Shown: positions 1-10,078, counted from the stretch's first letter. The stretch: DNA of 64,000 nt from Porphyromonas uenonis DSM 23387 = JCM 13868 (GCF_000482365.1 NZ_KI535307.1:1-64000), one strand, 5' to 3'. Made by a program: numbers and translations. Notes: generated by a model not told the origin, from the letters alone.

Positions 1-93
1 CACAGCGCGTCCTCATCGAGCCCTCAACAAGAAGACTCCGATGCAGATGCTCATACCGGATTACCCCAACCCTCTAACAACACAACCATCTAA
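1..93 (+). CDS. possible 3' end of a gene entering from the left
   Basis: Frame 1 is open from the first base to a TAA at 91-93 and encodes about 30 residues. They are rich in Ser, Gln, Asp, Pro and Asn, as in a disordered C-terminal tail. No domain is visible. The frame could be open by chance, because the other frames here are also low in complexity. The upstream sequence is needed to decide. Confidence 0.35.
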   Translation, partial: HSASSSSPQQEDSDADAHTGLPQPSNNTTI

Positions 94-354
94 GAAACAG
101 ACATCTAAGAACAATTCACCAAAAGCTCCGAGCCTCAAAACTCCGAGCCCATGCCGCCCAACTCCCAACAAAGAGCTATCTTTGTGTACCTCCGCAGTAA
201 AGACGACCACAAGTCATGTACCCCAGCAGGAGCAAAACTAACAGATGAGTACACTCCCAGGACTAACAAAAATAACCCGAGTACCATCTCAGTAACACCT
301 CCCCAACTGTGTACTTTTTTCAGGAAGAGGACAGGTTAGTCGTATCACTCGTCA

Positions 355-438
355 AGTTCCTCCCTTGGAACTGAAAAGTTCCTCCGCTGGAACTAAAAAG
401 TTCCTCCCTTGGAACTAAAAAGTTCCAAGAGGGGAACT
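355..438. repeat. tandem palindrome array, 22-bp period (GTTCC type)
   Basis: AGTTCC begins at 355, 377, 399 and 421, exactly 22 bp apart. Each unit is a dyad of AGTTCC and GGAACT around a short centre such as TCCCTT or TCCGCT, followed by an A-rich linker. Read on the opposite strand it is the same unit as the array at 54561-54645. There are no unique spacers, so it is not a CRISPR. Confidence 0.85.
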
Positions 439-806
439 GTTTTTGGAACTCGTATGTATAACAGAGTCAGCACGATACAGACGACACAGACAACGTCCCC
501 GCTCGATGACACCCCACAGATTAGGAATTAGCGGGTGGGATTCCCTATCAATCGTGACTCGTAAGGTTTGAGGAGTTGGAGGGATACAATTGCGTTGTCG
601 TATGGGAGCAGTAAAATTTGACCTTTACGCCACTTTTTCAAAGGTTCTAAAGATAGAGCCAGCTTCTTTCTTAGCCCACAGTTAAGTCATCACACAGAAT
701 CTCGGATGAACCTTTTTTGTCAAAAACTAGACGAAACCAATTCAGTTGCATTTGATAGTTGAATCTACGCTAACCTTTGCTGTGAGGTTAGGTTGTCGCT
801 TTTTTG

Positions 807-814
807 TACCTTTG
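807..814 (+). promoter_or_regulatory. -7 box upstream of the MscS gene
   Basis: TACCTTTG matches the Bacteroidota sigma-ABfr -7 consensus TAnnTTTG and lies 55 bp upstream of the ATG at 870. Assignment is by motif only. Confidence 0.5.
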
Positions 815-869
815 GCACTGCTAACTGAATGCTGTCGCACGAGCGATAGCCACAACGAAATAGAAACGT

Positions 870-1790
870 ATGCCTGAGATAAACCCCGAAAACATTATCA
901 TCCCCGACTCGGCTCTCACGAAGGATGAGATCGTAGATAGTATCGTCAACTTCAACCTAGCTGACACGCTCGGCTCTTGGGTTGATAAAGCTCTTGATAT
1001 AGGTATCCGCGTACTGCTAGCACTCGTCATATTCTATATCGGTCGCTGGCTGATAGGTCTTATCATGAAGGGCATCACCCGACTCCTTGACAGGCGTGTC
1101 CAGGCGCTTGGCTTGCGGCACTTCGTCCGATCGATAGCGCGTGCGGGGCTCTGGATTGTACTGATCATTGTGGTGATCAATATCCTTGGCTTTGCAGCTG
1201 TATCCTTCGCTGCCTTGCTCGCCTCTCTCGGTGTGGCTATCGGTATGGCTCTCTCTGGTCAGTTGCAAAACTTCGCTGGTGGAGCTATCATCTTGATCAC
1301 ACACCCCTTCCGCATTGGCGACTACATTGTTTACCAAGATGTCGAGGGTACGGTATATGATATCGGTATCTTCCACACCTCTATCACCACTACGGACAAT
1401 ACAAAGATCTACTTGCCTAATGGTAATCTGAGCACCAACATCATCAAGAACACCTCCGAGATGCCTAATAGACGGTGTCAGTGGAAGTTTCTCGTGGACT
1501 ACGACGTGCCTTTCGAGCGGGCCAAGGGGATCCTCCTCACGGAGCTTCTCAAGGATCCGCGCGTGCTAACAGATCAAGGGGTGCTAGCCGTCATCTCGGA
1601 TATGACGGAGAGCAACTATACGATCATGATCCGCGTGTGGTGTACCAATGACAATATGTGGGATCTCTTCTGGGATTTCAATGGTAGAGCTACCGAGCTC
1701 TTTACGGGCGAAGGCTTCCCACGTCCATACTCTAAGGTTGAGCTACGTAATAGCACTCCATATAATAAGGAGACCAAGTCTGACGACTAG
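870..1790 (+). CDS. MscS-family small-conductance mechanosensitive channel
   Basis: This 306-residue inner-membrane protein would release solutes when membrane tension rises. Hydrophobic segments lie near residues 46-70 and 90-112. They are followed by the Gly/Ala-rich pore helix (about 113-135, ASLGVAIGMALSGQLQNFAG) typical of MscS TM3. The beta domain follows directly (HPFRIGDYI, then a segment ending YLPNGNLSTN), with the alpha/beta C-terminal domain last. The length is normal for the compact MscS form. The gene stands alone behind a -7 box at 807, 62 bp before pheT, so it may be co-transcribed with pheT. Confidence 0.92.
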   Translation: MPEINPENIIIPDSALTKDEIVDSIVNFNLADTLGSWVDKALDIGIRVLLALVIFYIGRWLIGLIMKGITRLLDRRVQALGLRHFVRSIARAGLWIVLIIVVINILGFAAVSFAALLASLGVAIGMALSGQLQNFAGGAIILITHPFRIGDYIVYQDVEGTVYDIGIFHTSITTTDNTKIYLPNGNLSTNIIKNTSEMPNRRCQWKFLVDYDVPFERAKGILLTELLKDPRVLTDQGVLAVISDMTESNYTIMIRVWCTNDNMWDLFWDFNGRATELFTGEGFPRPYSKVELRNSTPYNKETKSDD

Positions 1791-1852
1791 TCTCTTGTGT
1801 CTCGCTTTCTAACTCTATTCATCGGCTCCTAGAGAGCCCATGTCTGATTCGT

Positions 1853-4342
1853 ATGAATATATCTTTCAACTGGTTACAGCAATACCTACCTCGTCTAGAG
1901 GGTTCTAATCCAAATGAAGTGGCGGAGACGCTCACGGCCATCGGTCTTGAGGTGGCTGGCGTCGAGCAGACGGAGTCTGTACGAGGCGGTCTGCGTGGTA
2001 TCGTCATAGGACGCACGCTCACGTGCATCCCCCACCCTAACTCCGACCACCTGCATGTCTGCACGGTCGATCTCGGCGAGGAGGAGCCTGTGCAGATCGT
2101 CTGTGGAGCGCCCAATGTGGCTGCCGGTCAGACGGTCGTCGTCGCTACTGTCGGCACCACCCTATACGGACCCGATGGCGAGCCTTTTAAGATCAAAAAG
2201 TCTAAGCTACGTGGCGAGCCTAGCATGGGTATGATTTGCTCGCAAGTGGAGATAGGTATGGGGACTGACAGCTCTGGCATCTGGGTGCTAGAGGATGAGA
2301 CGGTGCGGCCTGGGACACCGGCGGCTGACTACTTTGACCTAGCCAGTGACACCGTCATAGAGATAGACATAACGCCTAACCGTGTCGACGCGACCTCGCA
2401 CTATGGCGTGGCGCGCGACCTTGCGGCTTACTACTCCTATCGTGAGGGTCAGGTAATCCGTGCGGAGCGTCCTACCCTGACGAAGCCTCAGTCGGTTGAT
2501 GCGAAGGCTTCTGCCATACAGGTTGAGATGGAGGTCTCCGCTGAAGATTGCCCTCGCTACCAGGGGGTGACGATACGTGGTCTGAAGTGTGTCGAGAGCC
2601 CAGACTGGCTCAAGGAACGACTCCAAAGTATCGGCCAGCGTCCTATCAATGCGGTGGTTGATGTGACTAACTTCGTCTTACATGAGATCGGACAACCGCT
2701 ACACGCCTTTGACGCTCAGAAGATTGCTGGCGGGAAGCTGCGCATAGCTCATCTCCCTGCTGGCACGCCTTTTACCACCTTGGATGGTGTAGAGCATAAG
2801 CTCACAGGCATGGAGAATATGATCTGCGACAGCCAGCTCACACCGCTTTGCATCGGAGGCGTGATGGGCGGACTGGACTCGGGCGTGACGATGGAGACGA
2901 CAGACATATTTATAGAGGCGGCCAACTTCAATCCGACGATCACACGTCGCGCTGCTCGAAGTCACGGGCTGAGCACCGACTCCTCCTTCCGCTTCGAGCG
3001 TGGACTAGATCCCGAGGCGACTGACTGGGCGCTCCAGCGCGCTGTATCTCTTATTCAGGAGATCTGCGGAGGTACGCTAGCAGGTGAGACGGTGGATCAC
3101 TATCGTATGCACCTAGATCCAGTAGAGTTGACAATCTCTACGGACTATGTCTCTCGGACCATCGGTCGTGACCTGACGGCAGAGCAACTACAGCTCATCT
3201 TAGACGCTCTAGAGATGTCGCCTAAGGCTGTGGAGGGTGGAGCTTTTGCCATCTCTGTACCTCGCTATCGCTACGATGTGACACGCCCAGTGGATGTCGT
3301 CGAGGAGGTGCTACGCATCTACGGTTACAATGCCGTCCCGCTATCGGGTTATGTGCATGCGAGTCTCTCTAAGCAGAGCGACCAAGACCATATCTATCAC
3401 GCTCAGCTCAAGCTCTCGGAGCTACTCACAGGCTTTGGCTATCGGGAGATATTGAACAATTCGCTCACCTCCCGGCAATACTTTGAGGGGCAAAAGGCTT
3501 TTGACCCTAACCAACTCGTGCCGATAGAGAATCCGCTGAGCCAAGAGCTCAACGTGCTACGCCCCACCCTCCTCGTGGGTGGCCTAGAGACGATCTCTGA
3601 CAATGTACACCGCAAGCAACCTTACTGCGCACTCTATGAGTGGGGTAACGTCTACCGCTATAAGCAGAACGACCAGGCAACTACACCCCTAGACCAGTAT
3701 ACCCAGGCGCACAGACTAGGGCTGTGGCTCTCGGGGACGCTCATGCCAAACAGCTGGACGACCGCTGGCGAAGAGACTTCTCCCTATATGCTGCGAGGGG
3801 TCGTCGAGAAGCTCCTAGCGCATATGGGCTTTACGACAGAAGACTACTCGGTGACTACACCAGCCGAATGCCACGATCTATGGAGCGACGTAGTCTGCTA
3901 CACCGATAGAGAGGGCAAGAACCTCGCCTACGTAGGAGTCATTAGTAACTACTGGCTTACCAAGTGCGACATCAAGCAGCCTGTCTACTACGCCGAGTTA
4001 TACAGCGACACCTTGATGGCTCATCTGCTACAGCACAAGGTGGTCAGCACGGAGCTCAGCAAGTTCCCAACGGTGAAGCGTGACTTAGCGCTGCTCATCG
4101 ACAACAACATTACCTACGAAGCATTGGCTAGCACCGCTCGCAAGGCTGAGCGTAAGCTGCTTCAGCGGGTTGAACTCTTTGATGTCTACACGGGCAAGGA
4201 GCTACCCTCAGGCAAGAAGAGCTACGCCTTGAGCTTCTACCTACGTGACGACAAGGGCACCCTACGAGATGCCCAGATCGATGCCGCTATGAAGCGCATC
4301 TGGCAAGCCATCGAGCAGGAGTACCACGCCACGCTTCGCTAG
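1853..4342 (+). CDS. pheT: phenylalanine--tRNA ligase beta subunit
   Basis: This is the 829-residue beta subunit of the (alpha-beta)2 PheRS that charges tRNA-Phe in the cytosol. In order, the N-terminal EMAP-type tRNA-binding domain spans about residues 40-155 and is followed by the B3/B4 editing region. The B5 domain and catalytic-like core come next. The ferredoxin-fold anticodon-binding domain is at the C-terminus (from about 735, LSKFPTVKRDLALLID). Length is normal. pheS is not adjacent in this window, as is common in Bacteroidota. The start gives the canonical MNISFNWLQQYLP opening. Confidence 0.97.
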   Translation: MNISFNWLQQYLPRLEGSNPNEVAETLTAIGLEVAGVEQTESVRGGLRGIVIGRTLTCIPHPNSDHLHVCTVDLGEEEPVQIVCGAPNVAAGQTVVVATVGTTLYGPDGEPFKIKKSKLRGEPSMGMICSQVEIGMGTDSSGIWVLEDETVRPGTPAADYFDLASDTVIEIDITPNRVDATSHYGVARDLAAYYSYREGQVIRAERPTLTKPQSVDAKASAIQVEMEVSAEDCPRYQGVTIRGLKCVESPDWLKERLQSIGQRPINAVVDVTNFVLHEIGQPLHAFDAQKIAGGKLRIAHLPAGTPFTTLDGVEHKLTGMENMICDSQLTPLCIGGVMGGLDSGVTMETTDIFIEAANFNPTITRRAARSHGLSTDSSFRFERGLDPEATDWALQRAVSLIQEICGGTLAGETVDHYRMHLDPVELTISTDYVSRTIGRDLTAEQLQLILDALEMSPKAVEGGAFAISVPRYRYDVTRPVDVVEEVLRIYGYNAVPLSGYVHASLSKQSDQDHIYHAQLKLSELLTGFGYREILNNSLTSRQYFEGQKAFDPNQLVPIENPLSQELNVLRPTLLVGGLETISDNVHRKQPYCALYEWGNVYRYKQNDQATTPLDQYTQAHRLGLWLSGTLMPNSWTTAGEETSPYMLRGVVEKLLAHMGFTTEDYSVTTPAECHDLWSDVVCYTDREGKNLAYVGVISNYWLTKCDIKQPVYYAELYSDTLMAHLLQHKVVSTELSKFPTVKRDLALLIDNNITYEALASTARKAERKLLQRVELFDVYTGKELPSGKKSYALSFYLRDDKGTLRDAQIDAAMKRIWQAIEQEYHATLR

Positions 4343-4414
4343 GCTAGACTAGACTAGCTTATCCAATCATCTGACATATAAATCAACTAACATAGTTAAG
4401 TATCCAATCCAATC

Positions 4415-5140
4415 ATGGGAAGAGCATTTGAATATCGTAAAGCACGCAAACTAAAGCGTTGGGGCAACATGGCTCGTGTCTTCACGAAGCTAGGTAAGGA
4501 GATCACCATTGCCGTTAAGGCTGGCGGACCTGATCCTGACACCAACCCACGACTACGTGTCCTCGTCCAGACGGCAAAGAAGGAGAACATGCCTAAGGAG
4601 AACGTGGAGCGTGCTATCAAAAAGGCTACCGACAAGGACAGCAACACCGACTATAAGGAGATGAACTATGAGGGCTACGGTCCGCATGGCATCGCCATCT
4701 TTGTAGAGACGGCAACAGACAATACGACTCGCACGGTCGCCAACGTGCGTAGCTACTTTAATAAGTTTGGCGGCAACCTCGGTACGACGGGTAGCTTGGA
4801 GTTTCTCTTTGACCACCGCTGCGTCTTCCACGTTCAGCCCAAAGCAGAGATAGACCAGGAGGAGCTGATCCTAGACTTGATCGACTATGGTGTGGAGGAT
4901 ATAGAGCAAGACGAGGAGGAGTGGGTCATCGAGGGCGACTTCTCTCAGAACGGTGCTCTCCAGGCCAAGCTCGAGGAGCTAGGATTTGAGATTAGCTCGG
5001 TCGAGTTCATCCGTGTCCCCAACGATACCCGCTCGGTCAGCGCTGAGGAGCGCGAAGAGCTCAACAAGCTCATCGAGCGACTCGAAGAGGATGAAGATGT
5101 GCAGAACGTCTTCACCAATATGGAGGACGAAGAGGAGTAA
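4415..5140 (+). CDS. YebC/PmpR family (TACO1-like) protein
   Basis: This 241-residue cytosolic protein opens with MGRAFEYRKARKLKRWGNMA, the Bacteroidota form of the YebC signature. The conserved block of Pro, Asn and Lys residues (about 35-70, PRLRVLVQTAKKENMPKENV) and the Glu/Asp-rich C-terminus are present. Family members are annotated as transcriptional regulators, and recent work ties some of them to translation of proline-rich stretches. The sequence does not show which applies here. The gene sits 72 bp after pheT and 100 bp before lepA, in a translation-related neighbourhood. Confidence 0.93.
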   Translation: MGRAFEYRKARKLKRWGNMARVFTKLGKEITIAVKAGGPDPDTNPRLRVLVQTAKKENMPKENVERAIKKATDKDSNTDYKEMNYEGYGPHGIAIFVETATDNTTRTVANVRSYFNKFGGNLGTTGSLEFLFDHRCVFHVQPKAEIDQEELILDLIDYGVEDIEQDEEEWVIEGDFSQNGALQAKLEELGFEISSVEFIRVPNDTRSVSAEEREELNKLIERLEEDEDVQNVFTNMEDEEE

Positions 5141-5240
5141 TCTTCACCTCCCCTCTCGGTTCCGTCCTTTATTTCCTTTCTTACAGCAGATAAGCTGTAG
5201 CACTGTTGCTCTTTGTTTAGCGCACGAACCCCTTTAGCAC

Positions 5241-7028
5241 ATGCAGCACATACGTAACTTTTGTATCATAGCTCACATTGATCACGGCAAGAGTACCCTC
5301 GCCGATCGTCTTCTGGAGTACACAGGTACTGTCCAAAAGAAGGATCTGCAGGACCAAGTCCTGGACAATATGGATCTAGAGCGTGAGCGTGGCATCACCA
5401 TCAAGAGCCACGCCATACAGATGTCCTATACTAAGGATGATGTGGAGTACACGCTCAATCTGATTGACACGCCAGGACACGTGGACTTCAGCTACGAGGT
5501 GTCTCGCTCCATAGCTGCATGTGAGGGGGCGCTACTCATTGTGGACGCTTCGCAAGGAATACAAGCGCAGACCATCAGCAACCTCTACATGGCGATCGAT
5601 CATGACCTGACCATCATACCTGTGGTCAACAAGATCGACCTGCCAGGCGCTTCTCCCGAAGAGGTGCAGGACCAGATCGTCAGTCTGCTGGGAGTAGATC
5701 CAGACGAAGTACTCTTTGCGAGTGGTAAGACGGGACAGGGTGTCAACGAAATCCTCGACGCCATCGTAGAGCGTGTGCCAGCACCTGTGGGTGACCCCGA
5801 AGCTCCCTTGCAGGCGCTTATCTTCGACTCCGTCTTCAACCCCTTCCGTGGCATCATCGCTTACTATAAGATTGTCAACGGCTCTATTGCTAAGGGCGAC
5901 AAAGTCAAGTTCATCAATACAGGCATGGAGTACGACGCTGATGAGGTGGGCGTGCTCAAACTTGACATGATGCCGAGAGATCGGGTCAACACAGGCGACG
6001 TGGGCTACATCATCTCTGGCATCAAGACCAGCAAAGAAGTCAAGGTGGGTGATACGATCACACACATACAGCGACCCGCCTCAGAGGCTATCGCAGGCTT
6101 TGAGGAGGTCAAGCCGATGGTCTTCGCTGGTGTCTACCCCATCGACACGGAAGACTTTGAGGACCTGCGCGCTTCGCTCGAGAAGCTACAGCTCAACGAT
6201 GCTTCGCTCACCTTTACGCCCGAAAGCTCCGCAGCACTAGGCTTCGGCTTCCGCTGCGGGTTCCTCGGGTTGCTCCATATGGAGATCATTCAGGAGCGTC
6301 TCGACCGTGAGTTCAATATGAACGTCATCACGACCGTCCCCAACGTCTCCTACATGGTTTACGACAAGAAGGGTGGCGTGACCGAGGTGCACAACCCGTC
6401 TGGTCTGCCCGATCCGATGCAGATCGATCACATCGATGAGCCGTACATACGAGCCACGATCATCACAGATACCACTTACATCGGACCTATCATGACGCTC
6501 TGCCTCGACAAGCGTGGCATCCTCATCAAGCAGGAGTACATCAGTGGCAATCGTGTCGAGATCTACTTCGATCTGCCGCTTGGGGAGATCGTCATCGACT
6601 TCTATGACAAGCTCAAGAGTATCTCACGAGGTTACGCTTCCTTTGACTATCATCTGAGCGACTTCCGTCCCTCCAAGTTGGTCAAGCTAGACATCCTCCT
6701 CAATGGCGAGCCCGTCGATGCGCTCTCGACGCTGACGCACTTTGACAATAGCGTCCCCTTCGGTCGCCGTATGTGCGAGAAGCTCAAGGAGCTCATCCCG
6801 CGCCAGCAGTTTGACATAGCCATCCAAGCCGCCATCGGTGCTAAGATCATCGCCCGTGAGACCGTCAAGGCGGTTCGCAAAGATGTGACAGCCAAGTGCT
6901 ACGGTGGTGATATCAGCCGTAAGCGTAAGCTACTAGAGAAGCAGAAAGAGGGTAAAAAGCGTATGAAGCAGATCGGCAACGTGGAGATACCGCAGAAAGC
7001 CTTCCTCGCTGTCCTCAAGCTCGACTAA
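5241..7028 (+). CDS. lepA: elongation factor 4 (LepA) GTPase
   Basis: This 595-residue translational GTPase acts on ribosomes that are stalled or mistranslocated. The G1 motif [13 protein letters not shown] lies near residue 11, G3 DTPGHVD near 76 and G4 NKID near 130. They are followed by domain II, the EF-G-like domains III and V, and the LepA-specific C-terminal domain with the basic end [19 protein letters not shown]. Full length. A 7-bp hairpin (AGCCTAG/CTAGGCT, 7058-7081) without a T-run lies between it and dnaB. Confidence 0.98.
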   Translation: MQHIRNFCIIAHIDHGKSTLADRLLEYTGTVQKKDLQDQVLDNMDLERERGITIKSHAIQMSYTKDDVEYTLNLIDTPGHVDFSYEVSRSIAACEGALLIVDASQGIQAQTISNLYMAIDHDLTIIPVVNKIDLPGASPEEVQDQIVSLLGVDPDEVLFASGKTGQGVNEILDAIVERVPAPVGDPEAPLQALIFDSVFNPFRGIIAYYKIVNGSIAKGDKVKFINTGMEYDADEVGVLKLDMMPRDRVNTGDVGYIISGIKTSKEVKVGDTITHIQRPASEAIAGFEEVKPMVFAGVYPIDTEDFEDLRASLEKLQLNDASLTFTPESSAALGFGFRCGFLGLLHMEIIQERLDREFNMNVITTVPNVSYMVYDKKGGVTEVHNPSGLPDPMQIDHIDEPYIRATIITDTTYIGPIMTLCLDKRGILIKQEYISGNRVEIYFDLPLGEIVIDFYDKLKSISRGYASFDYHLSDFRPSKLVKLDILLNGEPVDALSTLTHFDNSVPFGRRMCEKLKELIPRQQFDIAIQAAIGAKIIARETVKAVRKDVTAKCYGGDISRKRKLLEKQKEGKKRMKQIGNVEIPQKAFLAVLKLD

Positions 7029-7130
7029 AGCCCCTCCACAACTCATTTCATCTCCTCAGCCTAGGCTCCAACGTCTAGGCTACCCACTTGCCCCCGCACG
7101 CAACACTTACCTAGCCAAACCATCTAGATC

Positions 7131-8723
7131 ATGCCATCCCTAAAGCCTACACAGCAGAAGCAGCTCCGCAAGCCGCAAGCCTCTCTCGACCGCACGACCG
7201 AGGGACGCGTACCACCTCAAGCCACAGACATTGAGGAGGCTGTGCTGGGCGCCATATTACTAGAGAAGGAGGCCTTCTCTGAGATCAGCACCATCCTAGA
7301 GCCCGAGAGCTTCTATATCAATGCGCACCAGATCATCTTTGAGGTCATGCGTGACCTCAGTCTGGAGGAGCAGCCGATAGACCTACATACCGTCAGCCAG
7401 CGACTACAGCGTGATGGCAAGCTGGATCAGGTCGGGGGGATGCCCTTCCTCGTCGACCTCTCCAACCGTGTCATCAGTGCGGCCAACCTCGAGTACCACG
7501 CCATGATTGTGGCGCAAAAAGCCCTCAGTCGCAACCTGATCAAGTTCTCTACCGAGGTGCTCACATCTGCCTACGAAGATACCATCGACATAGAGGATCA
7601 GATGGAGACTGCTGAGGGTGCACTCTTTGCCCTCTCGCAGAAGCATCTACGCAAAGACGTACAGCCGATCAATACAGTCCTCAAAGTTGCCATCGATGAT
7701 ATCAAGGCTGCCGCCAATAGTGCCGAGGGTATCAGCGGTATCTCCTCCGGCTTTGACGGCATCGATGCGATGACAGCTGGGTGGCAGAAGTCAGACCTCA
7801 TCATCATCGCTGCGCGCCCCGCTATCGGTAAGACAGCCTTCGTCCTCTCCATGGCCAAGTACATTGCTGTGGACAATAAGATCCCCGTAGCCCTCTTCAA
7901 CCTAGAGATGAGCAGCGTACAGCTAGTCAAGCGTCTCATCAGTAACGTCTGTGAGCTCCCTGGCGAAAAGCTCAAGAGCGGTCAGCTCGAGCAGTTTGAG
8001 TGGACCCAGCTTGATGAGCGCATCAGCGTCTTGGAGAATACCCCCCTCTACATCGACGACACCCCTAGCCTCTCCGTCTTCGAGCTACGTACCAAGGTAC
8101 GCCGTCTCGTACGGGAACACGACATCAAGATCATCATCATCGACTACCTCCAGCTCATGAATGCCAGCGGGATGAACTTTGGCAACCGTGAGCAAGAGGT
8201 GAGTACCATCTCCCGCTCGCTCAAGATGCTTGCCAAGGAGCTTGACATCCCCATCATCGCTCTCTCACAGCTCAACCGTGCTGTCGAGCTCCGCAAGAAC
8301 GATAGCGGGACCAATAGCAAGGTGCCTCAGCTCTCCGACCTGCGTGAGTCAGGCGCTATCGAGCAGGATGCCGATATGGTCTGCTTCCTGCACAGACCCG
8401 AGGTCTATGGTATCATGCAGGATGACAACGGAGACACCAAGGGCATCGGCTACTTCATCATTGCCAAGCACCGTAACGGTCCTATCGGCGATGTGCGTAT
8501 CGGCTTCCGAGGCGAGTTTGCCAAGTTCTACCCACTCGAAGAGGCAAACATGCACTACACCTCCCAGATCAATGGTGTCAAAGCTAGACAGACATCCTCT
8601 GCCACGCCAGGAGTCACGCCAGGCGCAGAAGCTGGCAGTCCCTTCGGGCAAACCTTTAACGTCGGAGCCTCTGACTTCAACCCGATGGCCTCTGACGACG
8701 AGGAGAGCGACTTCCCCTACTGA
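7131..8723 (+). CDS. dnaB: replicative DNA helicase
   Basis: This 530-residue RecA-fold hexameric helicase unwinds DNA at the replication fork. The N-terminal DnaB domain covers about residues 30-135. Walker A is AARPAIGKTAF (about 227-237), with AI where many homologues have SM. Walker B is IIIIDYLQLM (about 335-344), and the arginine-finger region SDLRESGAIEQDAD follows. The last 50 residues are a low-complexity Ser/Thr/Gly/Pro tail ending in an acidic patch. No intein is present. The stop codon TGA overlaps the small palindrome at 8722. Confidence 0.97.
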   Translation: MPSLKPTQQKQLRKPQASLDRTTEGRVPPQATDIEEAVLGAILLEKEAFSEISTILEPESFYINAHQIIFEVMRDLSLEEQPIDLHTVSQRLQRDGKLDQVGGMPFLVDLSNRVISAANLEYHAMIVAQKALSRNLIKFSTEVLTSAYEDTIDIEDQMETAEGALFALSQKHLRKDVQPINTVLKVAIDDIKAAANSAEGISGISSGFDGIDAMTAGWQKSDLIIIAARPAIGKTAFVLSMAKYIAVDNKIPVALFNLEMSSVQLVKRLISNVCELPGEKLKSGQLEQFEWTQLDERISVLENTPLYIDDTPSLSVFELRTKVRRLVREHDIKIIIIDYLQLMNASGMNFGNREQEVSTISRSLKMLAKELDIPIIALSQLNRAVELRKNDSGTNSKVPQLSDLRESGAIEQDADMVCFLHRPEVYGIMQDDNGDTKGIGYFIIAKHRNGPIGDVRIGFRGEFAKFYPLEEANMHYTSQINGVKARQTSSATPGVTPGAEAGSPFGQTFNVGASDFNPMASDDEESDFPY

Positions 8724-8741
8724 GACTGTTGCAAAAGTCTC
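8722..8741. repeat. 20-bp palindrome related to the ends of the 56572-56746 element
   Basis: GAGACTGTTGCAAAAGTCTC is a 6-bp inverted repeat around GTTGCAAA. It closely matches the terminal inverted repeats (GAGACTnTTGCA) of the MITE-like element at 56572-56746. It looks like the two ends of such an element joined directly, possibly a footprint or minimal form. Confidence 0.45.
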
Positions 8742-8776
8742 CTACTAGCGCAGAGCATACCCTACGATACCTGCCA

Positions 8777-8796
8777 CTGTCGCGCCTTTGCGACAG
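8777..8796. repeat. small GC-rich hairpin
   Basis: CTGTCGC-GCCTTT-GCGACAG has a 7-bp stem. The same stem with a different loop (CCCTGT) occurs at 56459-56478. In both places it follows the 3' end of a gene and precedes a stronger terminator hairpin. Confidence 0.55.
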
Positions 8797-8800
8797 CTTA

Positions 8801-8851
8801 AAACGAAGAGAATACTCAACTGCTTGATGCGGTTGAGTATTCTCTTCGTTT
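8801..8851. terminator. bidirectional terminator between dnaB and the convergent lipoprotein gene
   Basis: A perfect 20-bp inverted repeat (8801-8820 and 8832-8851, AACGAAGAGAATACTCAAC and its complement) surrounds an 11-nt loop. It ends in T-rich sequence on the plus strand (GTTTGT), and its start gives a matching T-rich stretch on the minus strand. Its position between convergent genes fits a shared intrinsic terminator. Confidence 0.8.
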
Positions 8852-8876
8852 GTATGAGTAGCTCTTCTAGAGAGTA

Positions 8877-9776
8877 TTATTTCTTCGGAGCTTTTTGGAC
8901 TACCTGGAACTCTAGATAATACGCATCTTCGCCATCTACTTTCGTACAGTAGATAGAGCCCCACATTGGCCCCTCGGGGAACTGCTTCATATTGTACCCC
9001 TCATAGTTTAGCGTTCCTTTGCTATACTTTGATGGTTGCAGATTTTCTGTAAAGCCGTAGAGGGTCAGGAGATCTCGGAGCACCTTGATATCCTCCTCAG
9101 ATCCCTCGTGAGCAGCCTTGACGACATCTTTCTTAAAGATAGGTTTCGTCCAGCAGTCGAAGTACACATCATCCTTCTTCCTAAAGTGGTAAAAGAGTTC
9201 TATGATGTAGCGATCGTCTGTATATTTGCCCTTCTCATCTTTAGGAGCCTGCATGCGAATTATCTTATGATCATCTTCGTCGCCACCCTCATTGGTATGA
9301 AGCGTCCAGCCATACTTTAAGTTGGCAGCAATGAGCTGATTCTGAGCCTCCTTACTGTCAGCTAGATCAGAAGATAAGACGGGGATATATATCGGATAGA
9401 TAGTTTTGTTTGGACTATTTAAGCCGATGTAGCGCTTCTCTGAAGCGGCATTTGGGTCGACAACGGTCACATTGACAGTCTTGGTTTGATCCTTAGCCAC
9501 TACCGTGATGACAGCCTCGCCGCCCTTGACTCCAGTTACTAGACCCTGATTGTCCACCGTAGCTACTGACTTATCAGAGGAAGTGCAGCTGTAAGCGACA
9601 CCACTAGGCTTGGTCAAGATAGTCAGCTGCTTCTTACCACCGACTTGTAGCAGTACATGGTCAGGCTTCACACTGAGTCGAACATTACCGTTAGTTGGTT
9701 CTGCGTTCTTGTTGCAAGCTCCGAAAAGCGTTAGCGTAGCTAAAGCTACTAGGAGCAGACAGATCTTTTGTTTCAT
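8877..9776 (-). CDS. lipoprotein with bacterial Ig-like (Big_2) domain
   Basis: This 299-residue predicted lipoprotein has a hydrophobic leader and the lipobox LFGAC (Cys about 20). A Big_2-type Ig fold lies at about residues 35-110 (VTGVKGGEAVITVVAKDQTKT is typical). The remaining 190 residues, rich in aromatic and charged residues, match nothing I recognise. It is probably exported to the cell envelope or surface, where the Ig domain acts as a stalk. It is a single gene, convergent with dnaB, with its own promoter box at 9828-9821. The function of the C-terminal half is unknown. Confidence 0.8.
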   Translation of the reverse strand: MKQKICLLLVALATLTLFGACNKNAEPTNGNVRLSVKPDHVLLQVGGKKQLTILTKPSGVAYSCTSSDKSVATVDNQGLVTGVKGGEAVITVVAKDQTKTVNVTVVDPNAASEKRYIGLNSPNKTIYPIYIPVLSSDLADSKEAQNQLIAANLKYGWTLHTNEGGDEDDHKIIRMQAPKDEKGKYTDDRYIIELFYHFRKKDDVYFDCWTKPIFKKDVVKAAHEGSEEDIKVLRDLLTLYGFTENLQPSKYSKGTLNYEGYNMKQFPEGPMWGSIYCTKVDGEDAYYLEFQVVQKAPKK

Positions 9777-9820
9777 AAGATAGTTTGTATTGCTTAGCGT
9801 TATGTGATTAAGTAGTGGTG

Positions 9821-9828
9821 CAAAGGTA
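9821..9828 (-). promoter_or_regulatory. -7 box for the Big_2 lipoprotein gene
   Basis: TACCTTTG on the minus strand lies 45 bp upstream of the ATG at 9776 and matches TAnnTTTG. Confidence 0.6.
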
Positions 9829-9974
9829 CCGTTTTTACATTAGATACGGTCTACGATTGCGCGGAAAATACGCCGACGAATCATGTTTTCTCCTGAGGTA
9901 TTGTCGTTGGAAGTTCCCGAGCCTGTCCAGGCGGATTCGCCCCCCTAGCCGTACCTTTGCTTGTTTCCTCCTTA

Positions 9975-10046
9975 TGAAAATGGATTTTCTCCCGTATGAA
10001 AATCGATTTTCCTCCGTATGAAAATAAAGTTTCGTCCGCATGAAAC
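9975..10046. repeat. tandem palindrome array, 22-bp period (GAAAAT type)
   Basis: TGAAAA or TGAAAC starts at 9975, 9997, 10019 and 10041, exactly 22 bp apart. The dyad is AAAATNGATTTT, separated by linkers such as CCTCCGTA. On the opposite strand this linker reads TACGGAGG, the core shared with the other arrays. The array ends 33 bp before the murG promoter box. The rest of the gap 9777-10168 shows no gene. Confidence 0.85.
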
Positions 10047-10078
10047 GGAGGAGAGGCAGGCGGTTGAGTGCTTTTTCG

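Larger units (their letters stand above)
94..869. other. long intergenic region
   Basis: No convincing gene is seen. Two overlapping plus-strand frames (41-241, 151-339) encode Pro/Thr/Ser/Lys-rich low-complexity peptides without a ribosome site. The region contains a 22-bp-period palindrome array at 355-438 and a -7 promoter box at 807-814. The remaining sequence shows no tRNA or structured RNA that I can recognise. Confidence 0.6.

Noticed and set aside
41-339. Two overlapping plus-strand frames encoding 66 and 62 residues
   Set aside because: The products are low-complexity Pro/Thr/Ser/Lys peptides in two frames of the same DNA, with no ribosome site and no domain.
355-438. CRISPR-like array (also 9975-10046, 39902-40040, 54527-54645)
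   Set aside because: Units are contiguous 22-bp palindromes without unique spacers, and no cas gene is present.
5532-6065. 177-residue antisense frame inside lepA
   Set aside because: It is the reverse-strand shadow of a highly conserved gene and encodes nothing recognisable.
8230-8748. 172-residue frame overlapping the end of dnaB
   Set aside because: Out-of-frame shadow of dnaB, rich in Ser, Thr and Arg from shifted codons.
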